Under the pieces are notes generated by a model. That model was not told where the DNA came from. It did no database searches and was given only the letters and a program-made list of their open reading frames with translations. 64,000 nt of DNA, from NCBI GenBank assembly GCA_004562915.1, contig SFQZ01000005.1, positions 1 to 64,000 on the forward strand, in the 5' to 3' direction. The translations under genes and the position numbers were made by a program. This DNA is from a bacterium. GTDB taxonomy: Bacteria; Bacillota_A; Clostridia; Lachnospirales; Lachnospiraceae. Shown here in pieces: positions 56,974 to 64,000 of the stretch (positions are counted from its first letter, which is position 1; each line of letters opens with the position of its first letter).

Positions 56974-57366
56974 TCAGGCGGTTTCCGGTCTTCCTGCCCG
57001 TTTCGAAGAATTTCTTCTTCTGGAGACTTTACTTTCTCCATGTGTTACTACAGGGCTTTCTTTTCCTGTTACCGCATCTTTTGTAATCACACATTTCTGG
57101 ATTGTCTGATCGGACGGAGACTCATACATAACATCCGTCATGGTTTTCTCGATCACGGAACGAAGTCCTCTGGCTCCTGTCTTACGCTCCATGGCAATCT
57201 TGGCAACTTCACGCAGAGCTTCCTCTTCGAATTCCAGTTCCACTCCATCCATCTCCATGAGAGCCTGATACTGTTTCACCAGAGAATTCTTCGGCTCTTT
57301 CAGAATACGTACCATTGCTTCTTCATCCAGTGCATCCAGCGAAACAACCACCCACATTTTTTTCAT
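56974..57366 (-). pseudogene. clpX: clpX 3' fragment (frame-shifted part)
   Basis: This 130-codon frame matches the C-terminal ClpX part from V-S-L-D-A-L-D-E-E-A-M-V-R-I-L-K-E-P-K-N onward, including R-K-T-G-A-R-G-L-R-S (sensor 2). Its ATG at 57366 arises from the deletion junction. It overlaps the N-terminal frame and is in another phase, so the two pieces cannot make one normal protein. A short end of variable tail (S-R-R-R-N-S-S-K-R) follows. It could in principle be reinitiated, but it lacks the Walker motifs. Confidence 0.75.
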
Positions 57367-58186
57367 GTTTCAGACCAAGAGAGCCGTTAAATCCTATTGT
57401 TTTCGTATCCATACGAGTCTCTATAATTTTTTCCAGTCCTTCAAAAGCCCCTCCACAGATAAACAGGATATCCGACGTGTCAATCTGAATAAATTCCTGC
57501 TGCGGATGCTTTCTTCCGCCATGAGGGGGAACAGAAGCAACTGTACCCTCAATGATTTTTAAAAGGGCCTGCTGTACACCCTCTCCGGATACGTCACGTG
57601 TGATGGATGCATTCTCAGACTTTCTTGTAATCTTATCAATCTCATCAATATAGATGATTCCATGCTGTGCCCGCTCAATATCATAATCGGAAGCCTGAAT
57701 CAGCTTCAGAAGAATATTTTCCACATCTTCCCCGACATAACCTGCCTCCGTCAATGTGGTTGCATCCGCAATAGCAAATGGCACATTCAGCATTCTTGCA
57801 AGATTCTGTGCCAGATAAGTTTTTCCCGAACCTGTCGGTCCAAGCATCAGTATATTACTCTTCTGTAATTCCACATCAGTCTTCTGTGCAGACAGAATTC
57901 TCTTGTAATGGTTATATACAGCCACAGAAAGAACCTTTTTTGCCTCATCCTGCCCAATTACATAATCATCCAGAAATTCTTTCATTTCTTTCGGTGTCAT
58001 CAGATTGATGTCTTCATCCATTCTGTAATCATCGGCAAACTCTTCATCGATAATCTCTGAACAGATTCCTACACATTCATCACAAATAAAGGCTCCGTCC
58101 GGTCCCGCAATCAACTTGCGTACCTGTCCCTCTGTCTTTCCGCAGAAAGAACAGCGAATCCTGGGTTCCCCGTTTTTCAATGCCAT
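57323..58186 (-). pseudogene. clpX: clpX 5' part, prematurely ended by internal deletion
   Basis: The first 270 codons are normal ClpX: a zinc-binding domain with C-S-F-C-G-K and C-D-E-C-V, Walker A G-P-T-G-S-G-K-T near residue 120, pore loop G-Y-V-G-E-D, Walker B I-I-Y-I-D-E-I-D-K. After K-T-I-G-F-N it leaves the family pattern: about 25 codons that should read through the P-x-D-L...G-L-I-P-E-F-(I/V)-G-R block are absent, by length about 75 bp and not a multiple of three, and a stop follows. The lost block holds the Arg finger. It is disrupted if the sequence is correct. The neighbours clpP and lon are intact. Confidence 0.75.
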
Positions 58187-58297
58187 AATTATACAATTCC
58201 TTTCTAGATACTATCCTGCAAAATGCTCTGTTGAACATTTTTATACGTCGTAACAGGAGGGCGCTGCCACCGGCAACCCCCTCCTGTTCTACTTACT

Positions 58298-58885
58298 TTA
58301 TCTGTTGGTAATCACCCTGTCAATCAGTCCATATGCCATCGCTTCCTCAGCTGTCATATAGTTATCGCGCTCGGTATCCTGGGCGATCTTTTCCAGGGGC
58401 TGTCCCGTATTGGCTGCCAGAATAGAATTCAGTCTGTGTTTGGTCTTCAGAATCTGCTCCGCCACGATCTGAATCTCTGTAGCCTGTCCTTTTGCGCCGC
58501 CGGATGGCTGATGTATCATAATCTCTGCATTTGGAAGGGCAAAGCGTTTGCCTTTGGTTCCTCCCGCCAGCAGGAAAGCGCCCATACTGGCAGCCAGTCC
58601 CATACAGATGGTTGACACATCACACTTAATATACTGCATTGTGTCATAAATCATCATGCCGGCTGACACAGAACCTCCCGGGCTGTTGATATACAACTGA
58701 ATATCTTTTCCCGGATCTTCCGATTCCAGGAACAGAAGCTGCGCTGTCACCAGATTGGCACTGACATCCGTTACTTCTTCCCCGAGAAAAATGATACGAT
58801 CTTTCAGAAGACGGGAGTAAATATCATAATTCCTCTCGCCTCTGCTTGTTTGTTCAATGACGTAAGGTACTAAACTCATATGCAA
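58298..58885 (-). CDS. clpP: ClpP protease subunit
   Basis: The 195-aa product has the catalytic Ser in G-L-A-A-S-M-G-A near residue 100, the His in I-M-I-H-Q-P-S-G-G near residue 125, and Asp in D-T-E-R-D-N-Y-M. It starts at ATG 58885 after AAGGAAGG (a second ATG follows two codons on). It forms the 14-mer chamber used by ClpX and other Clp ATPases. It is intact although clpX downstream is broken. Confidence 0.97.
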   Translation of the reverse strand: MHMSLVPYVIEQTSRGERNYDIYSRLLKDRIIFLGEEVTDVSANLVTAQLLFLESEDPGKDIQLYINSPGGSVSAGMMIYDTMQYIKCDVSTICMGLAASMGAFLLAGGTKGKRFALPNAEIMIHQPSGGAKGQATEIQIVAEQILKTKHRLNSILAANTGQPLEKIAQDTERDNYMTAEEAMAYGLIDRVITNR

Positions 58886-58935
58886 GCCTTCCTTCTATCT
58901 TCTTACTACCGGTAATCCTGTATCAATACTTAAAA

Positions 58936-60237
58936 TTACTCTTCTGTTTTTTCAACTTCAACTGCTGCTTCTGTAATCAGAGTTACCGCTTCCTGAACAG
59001 CCATATCTTTCTTCATCTGTTCTTTTTCAGCATCACCCAGTACTTCTTTCAGTTTTTCAACTTCCATCTTGTACATTTCGGCCATCTTGCTGATCTCTTC
59101 ATCCAGTTTCTCATCCGAAATCTGAATATCTTCTGCTTCTGCAATCTTTTCCAGAACCAGTCTGCTCTGGATTCTCTTCAGAGCCTGTGGTTTCATCTGC
59201 TCATGCAGAGTAGCCGGTGTGGTTCCTGTAAACTGCATATACTGCTCCATAGTAAGACCCTGAGACTGAATTCTTCTTGCGAAATCATCAATCATCTGGT
59301 TTACCTGGCTGTCGATCATGGCATCCGGAATCTCCATGGCAGCATTTGCGATTGCAGCTTCAACTGCTGCATCTTCTTTTGCCTGTTTTGCTGCATCTGC
59401 TTTTTTCTCTTCCAGATTCTTCTTGATATCTGCTTTGTACTCATCCAGAGTATCGAATTCGGAAACATCTTTTGCGAATTCGTCATCCAGTTCCGGCAGT
59501 TCTTTTACTTCAATTTTCTTAACTGTGCATTTGAATACTGCTGGTTTTCCAGCCAGATCTTTTGCCTGATAATCTTCCGGGAAAGTAACATTTACTTCCA
59601 TCTCTTTGCCGATCTCAGCGCCTACCAGCTGCTCTTCAAATCCCGGGATAAATGCACCGGAACCGATGGTCAGAGGATAATCTGTTCCTTTTCCGCCTTC
59701 AAAAGCTTCTCCGTCAACAAATCCCTCAAAATCCAGAGTTACTTTATCACCGTCAGCAACGGCTCTGTCATCTACATCGATGGTTCTGGAGTTATTTTCC
59801 TGTTCTCTCTTCAGTTCACCTGCGATTTCTTCGTCTGTTACTTCCAGTTCACCCTTCGGAACTTCCAGTCCTTTGTACTCACCCAGAGTTACTTCCGGTT
59901 TCAGAGCAACTTCTGCTGTGAAAATGAATGGTTTGCCTTTTTCAAGCTGAACCACATCAATCGAAGGCTGAGAAACGATTGTTTCCCCACATTCATCCAG
60001 TGCTTTGGAATATGCTTCCGGAATCAGTGCATTTGCTGCATCTTCATAGAAGATACCTGCACCATACATTTTTTCAATCATAGCTCTTGGAGCTTTTCCT
60101 TTACGGAAGCCCGGAATGTTGATTCTGTTTTTCTGTTTCAGGTATGCACCCTGAATTGCCTTCTCAAGATCTTCTGCGGAAACTTCGATTGTAAGTTTCG
60201 CCATGTTCTTCTCCAGTTTTTCTACTGTTACGCTCAT
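58936..60237 (-). CDS. tig: Trigger factor
   Basis: The 433-aa product has the ribosome-binding N domain with the G-F-R-K-G-K-A-P-R signature near residue 45, the FKBP-type PPIase domain (D-F-E-G-F-V-D-G-E-A-F-E-G-G, residues about 170-185), and the long C domain. It folds nascent chains at the exit tunnel. The tig-clpP-clpX-lon order is typical of Firmicutes. Length is normal. Confidence 0.97.
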   Translation of the reverse strand: MSVTVEKLEKNMAKLTIEVSAEDLEKAIQGAYLKQKNRINIPGFRKGKAPRAMIEKMYGAGIFYEDAANALIPEAYSKALDECGETIVSQPSIDVVQLEKGKPFIFTAEVALKPEVTLGEYKGLEVPKGELEVTDEEIAGELKREQENNSRTIDVDDRAVADGDKVTLDFEGFVDGEAFEGGKGTDYPLTIGSGAFIPGFEEQLVGAEIGKEMEVNVTFPEDYQAKDLAGKPAVFKCTVKKIEVKELPELDDEFAKDVSEFDTLDEYKADIKKNLEEKKADAAKQAKEDAAVEAAIANAAMEIPDAMIDSQVNQMIDDFARRIQSQGLTMEQYMQFTGTTPATLHEQMKPQALKRIQSRLVLEKIAEAEDIQISDEKLDEEISKMAEMYKMEVEKLKEVLGDAEKEQMKKDMAVQEAVTLITEAAVEVEKTEE

Positions 60238-60377
60238 TGCTGTAGCTCCTCCTTTATCTTTTATGGAAATTATTCTTCAAATACCGTATACGGCAGGATT
60301 ATGCCGATCTGATATACTCTTCCATACTCATACATTTTTGTAGTATAACACAAGCCCTGGAAAAACACCAGCATTTT

Positions 60378-60935
60378 TTATTGAAAAAGCCCATAAATGA
60401 TGGATTTTTTGATTTCTTCCGCTTTTTCGGCACTCTGAAGACGCTCAATCAGTGCCGCCGCAAAGTCAATCGCTGTCCCCAGCCCCCGGCTGGTGATTAT
60501 ATTGCCTGATACAGCCACTGCGCCTTTTCCGATCGAAGCGCCCACAAGTCTCTCCTCAAATCCCGGATAACAAACTGCCTCTTTTCCTTTCAGAAGTCCC
60601 AGATCTCCAAACACACTGGGGGCAGCACAGATTGCTCCCAATAATTTTCCTTCCTGATTCCAGGAGCACAAAAGATCGGTAAGCGGTTGATAAGCTCCCA
60701 GATATTTTGTACCCGGCATTCCCCCGGGAAGTACCAAAAGCTTCGCCTGTGCGAAATCCATCGTTTCAAATAACTCGTCTGCCATCACCTGAATTTTGTG
60801 AGAACCCATAATTTCTTTTCTTCCCATGATGGAAACCGTCACTACTTCCTCCCCTGCACGACGAAGAAGATCCACAACCGTCAATCCCTCAATTTCTTCA
60901 AAACCATCTGCCAGAAAAACACATACTTTACTCAT
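60378..60935 (-). CDS. DJ-1/PfpI family protein
   Basis: The 185-aa product has the nucleophile-elbow Cys in G-A-I-C-A-A-P-S near residue 100, and the opening V-F-L-A-D-G-F-E-E-I-E, with G-G-M-P-G-T near residue 72. These are features of the DJ-1/YajL class (glyoxalase III/deglycase-like). It stands alone between tig and proC. Other members of the class protect from methylglyoxal; the substrate here is not proved. Confidence 0.9.
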   Translation of the reverse strand: MSKVCVFLADGFEEIEGLTVVDLLRRAGEEVVTVSIMGRKEIMGSHKIQVMADELFETMDFAQAKLLVLPGGMPGTKYLGAYQPLTDLLCSWNQEGKLLGAICAAPSVFGDLGLLKGKEAVCYPGFEERLVGASIGKGAVAVSGNIITSRGLGTAIDFAAALIERLQSAEKAEEIKKSIIYGLFQ

Positions 60936-60968
60936 TTCTATACCTTCTTTCTTCCAAATATTTATTGC

Positions 60969-61763
60969 TTAAACCTCTCTTGTTTTTTTCACACATGCTT
61001 TCACCGCTTCAAACACGGCACTGCGGAATCCTTTTTCTTCCAGTACACGAACTGCTTCGATCGTCGTCCCTTTTGGAGAGCAGACCATATCTTTCAGTTC
61101 CCCGGGATGCTTTCCTGTCTCCAGAACCATTTTCGCACTTCCCAATACTGCCTGGGCCGCAAACCGATACGCCTGAGCTCTGGGCATCCCATCCGCAACT
61201 GCGGCATCTGCCATTGCTTCTATAAACATAAACACGTACGCAGGGGAGCTTCCGCTTACTCCCACCACTACATCGATCATTTCTTCTGTTACGATCTCTG
61301 ACTTTCCAAATCCCGAAAAGATCCGGCACACTCGATCAATATCTTCCTGCGTTGTTCTTGCATTACCGCAGACACAACTCATTCCTTCTCCCACAAGAGC
61401 TGGCGTATTTGGCATGGTACGCACGATCTTTGTAGGTTTCCCGAATTGTTCTTCCAGCCAGTCCAGCTTTTTGCCCGGAGTGATGGATACAATGACTGCA
61501 TCTTCTTTCACACTGCCTCTGATCTCCGCAATCACTTCTTCATAATAAAAGGGTTTTACAGCCAGAACCAGTACATCTGCGAATGCAGCCACCTCACAAT
61601 TAGAAGCAGTCAGACGGATTCCCAACTCTTTTTCTGCTCTTTCCCTGCTTGCTTCCGATCTGGCTGACGCCAGAAGATCCTCCGGTGCTGCCACCTGATT
61701 TTTCACAATACCGCCAATCATAGCAGATGCCATATTTCCACAACCAATAAATCCAATCTTCAT
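60969..61763 (-). CDS. proC: Pyrroline-5-carboxylate reductase
   Basis: The 264-aa product starts at ATG 61763 (M-K-I-G-F-I-G-C-G-N-M), 9 nt after GGGAG. It has the Rossmann fingerprint G-x-G-x-x-A, S-I-T-P-G-K near residue 90, M-P-N-T-P-A-L near residue 118, and the C-terminal helical domain with S-G-S-S-P-A-Y and A-V-L-G-S-A-K. It makes proline with NAD(P)H. Confidence 0.96.
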   Translation of the reverse strand: MKIGFIGCGNMASAMIGGIVKNQVAAPEDLLASARSEASRERAEKELGIRLTASNCEVAAFADVLVLAVKPFYYEEVIAEIRGSVKEDAVIVSITPGKKLDWLEEQFGKPTKIVRTMPNTPALVGEGMSCVCGNARTTQEDIDRVCRIFSGFGKSEIVTEEMIDVVVGVSGSSPAYVFMFIEAMADAAVADGMPRAQAYRFAAQAVLGSAKMVLETGKHPGELKDMVCSPKGTTIEAVRVLEEKGFRSAVFEAVKACVKKTREV

Positions 61764-61782
61764 TTTATCATCTCCCATTCCT

Positions 61783-62862
61783 TTATCCCTTTTTATATGC
61801 GTCCATCCGGATAAACTTCGCATTCACCAGATCATTTTCATTCAACGGTCGCTTCCATGTACGACAGTTGCACTTTGTTCCTTTTACATGCTGATCACAA
61901 CTCAACCCTGCAGTACAGACCTGCGGACCGCCGCACTCCGATGCCACCACCATATCATTGCCAATATATAACAGGATATGCTGGTATCTCTCTCCGTTAT
62001 AGCAACAACAAATGGCATCTCCCGGCTGGAGTTCTTCTCTGCTGATTTCCTGTCCATGCAGAGCAAAATTGTTGGCATTCAGATCCGCACCAAAATCATA
62101 TCCATTCTGTGTATAAGCATACATTAGAAGCCCGGAACAATCCACGCCGCCGTCAGCAGGTCCGTTGCCGCCCCAGATATACTGAGCATCCAGAAGCGAC
62201 AAAGCCGTTTTGCACACATCACTTTCTTTCACCGTAACCGTACATACAGCCTTTGCATCTCCCAGCTTTGCCGTAATCTGTGCTGTGCCTTCTCCTATAG
62301 CCGTAATCTTTCCACGGAAAACTTCTGCGACCTGCGGATCGGAACTGCTCCAGCGAACAGCTTTCCACCGGGTTGTATCTGTCGGCTGACAATTCGTCAC
62401 AAGGTTTGCTGTTTCACCTGCCAGTAGAGAAATGGATTCCTTATTAAGTGTTATACTTTTCAGTGGAATCGTTTTTTCTTTCTGAATAGAAGTATCTTTT
62501 TTCCCTTCTTCATCCACCCAGATATTTCCTACCCAGGTACCGGCCAGCATTCTTCCGTCCGTTCCCACATAATAATCCTTTATCCACTGACTGGCCGCCA
62601 TTTGGCCGTTCTCATTAAAATAATACCAGCCATCATCAATCTTTTGCCATCCACTTACACAGTAACCGCTATCATCAAAATAATACCATTTTTTATCCAC
62701 TTGTTTCCATTGCCACTCGGCATAGATCCCATCGTCTTCCTGATACTTCCATCCCTGATCGGTCTTCGTCCATTCTGCTGCCTGTACCGGTACAGCTGAC
62801 ACAGAAAGAACTGCCGAAATCCCCAGAATGAAAAGTCCTGTATATATCTGTTTAATACTCAA
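61783..62862 (-). CDS. Secreted NlpC/P60 cell wall hydrolase
   Basis: The 359-aa product is best read from TTG 62862, 7 nt after AAGGAG, directly before the signal peptide (K-Q-I-Y-T-G-L-F-I-L-G); a longer frame to 62934 lacks a site. After the AxA-type cleavage site it carries two choline-binding-like wall repeats (W-Y-Y-F-D-D-S-G and W-Y-Y-F-N-E-N-G), a Big_2-type Ig domain (I-T-L-N-K-E-S-I-S-L), and an NlpC/P60 domain with catalytic Cys in V-D-C-S-G-L near residue 245 and His in Q-H-I-L-L-Y near residue 300. It hydrolyses D-gamma-glutamyl bonds of peptidoglycan. Confidence 0.88.
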   Translation of the reverse strand: MSIKQIYTGLFILGISAVLSVSAVPVQAAEWTKTDQGWKYQEDDGIYAEWQWKQVDKKWYYFDDSGYCVSGWQKIDDGWYYFNENGQMAASQWIKDYYVGTDGRMLAGTWVGNIWVDEEGKKDTSIQKEKTIPLKSITLNKESISLLAGETANLVTNCQPTDTTRWKAVRWSSSDPQVAEVFRGKITAIGEGTAQITAKLGDAKAVCTVTVKESDVCKTALSLLDAQYIWGGNGPADGGVDCSGLLMYAYTQNGYDFGADLNANNFALHGQEISREELQPGDAICCCYNGERYQHILLYIGNDMVVASECGGPQVCTAGLSCDQHVKGTKCNCRTWKRPLNENDLVNAKFIRMDAYKKG

Positions 62863-62988
62863 TTTCTCACTCCTTGTCTTTCTATTCCAAAAGAAACAAT
62901 TTATTCTGCTAATTATAACACCAAGTGGATGCATTTACGAGAAATTTTTGATATACTAAGGAAAATATATGGAAATGAGGTGAATTTT

Positions 62989-63159
62989 TTGCTTACCTGT
63001 GACTATAAAGTTCTCACCATCGACGGAGATTATGCCCACCTGCAGCGTACTGACATCCCGGAAGAAGAGCCAAAGCTGGTGGCCCGTGCCCTGCTTCCTC
63101 CGGAAATCTATGAAGGATGTCTTCTCCATTACGAAATGCTGCAATACGAAATGAAGTAA
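62989..63159 (+). CDS. Small conserved protein of unknown function
   Basis: The 56-aa product is best read from TTG 62989, 6 nt after GAGGTG; an upstream ATG at 62929 has no ribosome site. It has T-I-D-G-D-Y-A-H-L and P-K-L-V-A-R-A-L-L-P-P-E-I, a pattern seen as a small conserved family in Lachnospiraceae. A TATACT box lies 35 bp upstream. The function is not known. Confidence 0.65.
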   Translation: MLTCDYKVLTIDGDYAHLQRTDIPEEEPKLVARALLPPEIYEGCLLHYEMLQYEMK

Positions 63160-63168
63160 ATAAACGTT

Positions 63169-63195
63169 CAGAGGACGGCTGTTGACCGTCCTCTG
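63169..63195. terminator. Hairpin between convergent genes
   Basis: Ten-bp arms CAGAGGACGG / CCGTCCTCTG around a 7-nt loop, 10 bp after the stop of the small gene and before the convergent substrate-binding protein gene. No clean T-run, so it is a probable rather than certain terminator. Confidence 0.6.
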
Positions 63196-63224
63196 ATTCG
63201 CAATCATTTATCCGTAAATATTTT

Positions 63225-64000
63225 TTACTTTTTCATGGCTTTTTCGGCATATTCTGTCGTAACCAGTTTCTCATACTCTGCTCTCTTCTCCAGTTCTCCC
63301 GCACTTTCCAAAATGTCCTGTAAAAGTTCAAATCCTGCTTTTTCAAATACCAGATTCTCTTTCCAGGTATCCTGTTCCTGATATCTTTTTACAATTGCAG
63401 TGACTGTCTCCAGATCATTTTCCTCAAACTGCGGTTTGATCACTTTGGCAATCTCTTCCGAAGAATGACTATTGACATAATCCAAACCTTTTTGCAGTGC
63501 GTTGGTAAATTTCTGGATGATGTCGGGATGTTTTTCCATATAACTGCTCTTTGCGCTGTAGGAGGTATAGGGCACATAACCGGAATCCACACCACAGGAG
63601 GCAACTACATAGCCCACCCCTTCCTGTTCAAGCGCAGTGGCTGATGGTTCAAACTCTATGGTAAAGTCACCCTGCCCGCCTGAAAATGCCGCTGCGGTGG
63701 AACCAAAGTCAATACTCTGGTTGATGTTCATGTCTGCAGTCGGATCAAGACCGTTCTGTTTCAAAATATACTCAAAAACCATCTCCGGCATACCACCTTT
63801 TCGCCCACCCAGTATATTCTTTCCTTTCAGATCACTCCACTGGAAATCCGGCATTTCCTCTCTGGCCACCAAAAAGTTTCCGGCTCTCTGCGTTCCCTGT
63901 GCAAAATTCACCACCGGGTCATTGGCGCCTTCCAGATATGCATAAACCGAAGCCTCAGCCCCCATAAATCCAATCTGAGCATCGCCGGATATGACAGCAG
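63225..64000 (-). CDS. ABC transporter substrate-binding protein, partial
   Basis: The gene runs off the right edge of the window: the frame stays open past the ATG at 63965 to the end, with an S-G-D-A-Q-I-G-F-M-G-A-E-A segment typical of periplasmic binding proteins of the NMT1/SsuA-like class. The 258 codons seen cover the second half (N-F-A-Q-G-T-Q-R-A-G-N-F-L, I-L-G-G-R-K-G-G-M-P). Such proteins bind thiamine precursors, nitrate, sulfonates or riboflavin. The signal peptide and permease and ATPase genes are outside the window. Confidence 0.82.
   Translation of the reverse strand, partial: AVISGDAQIGFMGAEASVYAYLEGANDPVVNFAQGTQRAGNFLVAREEMPDFQWSDLKGKNILGGRKGGMPEMVFEYILKQNGLDPTADMNINQSIDFGSTAAAFSGGQGDFTIEFEPSATALEQEGVGYVVASCGVDSGYVPYTSYSAKSSYMEKHPDIIQKFTNALQKGLDYVNSHSSEEIAKVIKPQFEENDLETVTAIVKRYQEQDTWKENLVFEKAGFELLQDILESAGELEKRAEYEKLVTTEYAEKAMKK

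Noticed and set aside
59203..60312. 369-codon plus-strand frame opposite tig
   Set aside because: Antisense of trigger factor with a Phe/Cys/Ser-rich composition; not a gene.

Overview
The window looks like a chromosomal segment of a gut Clostridia, most probably Lachnospiraceae. The right third carries a typical backbone: rpsI, rplM, truA, ecfT, a fused double ECF ATPase, engB, lon, clpX, clpP, tig and proC. Codon use and the strong AGGAGG-type ribosome binding sites fit a low-to-mid GC Firmicute.

Layout. (1) About 1-11,990 is accessory DNA. It holds a minus-strand run of five paralogous or similar secreted lipoproteins, a sixth lipoprotein, a DUF2442 gene, a MalT-type LuxR regulator with a small HTH partner, a MobA/VirD2-type relaxase, and a 5'-truncated HATPase/AlbA-like gene. 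This looks like the scarred remnant of a mobilizable element. (2) About 11,994-48,397 is a complete 36.4-kb temperate siphophage prophage inserted at the 3' end of rpsI. Its 12-bp core (attL 11,994-12,005; attR 48,386-48,397) contains the rpsI stop codon. (3) From 48,387 to the end is host chromosome.

Prophage order, read on the minus strand from the right: integrase and immunity genes (45-48 kb), an early region (34.5-45 kb), the HicAB module, terminase, portal, protease, capsid, connectors, tail tube, frameshifted tail chaperones, tape measure, Dit, tail-tip proteins, a diversity-generating retroelement (DGR), and a lysis cassette with three small membrane proteins and two lysins. The early region lacks a recognisable helicase, primase or polymerase. 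It has instead an HUH rolling-circle-type Rep, a tandem-OB ssDNA-binding protein, ParA, a ParB-like protein fused to DUF3850, and a VRR-NUC nuclease. A compact promoter-hairpin unit on the opposite strand just upstream of rep may make an antisense RNA. The phage therefore combines an integrase with a plasmid-like replication and partition set.

The DGR is the clearest special system. A 119-bp template repeat lies between avd and the reverse transcriptase. The C-terminal variable repeat of the FGE/C-type-lectin-like target protein differs from it at 17 positions, and every one of these is an adenine in the coding-strand template; none of the other 96 positions differs. An 8-bp hairpin with a GAAA loop follows the variable repeat. 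The system should diversify the tip adhesin and so the host range. Other points of note are a -1 frameshift site in the tail chaperones, a 76-bp duplicated leader flanking a PP-loop gene, two related micro-proteins around the CI-like repressor, a motif (GCGGCAGCAGT) strongly repeated in the early region, and a host clpX broken by an out-of-frame internal deletion beside an intact clpP.
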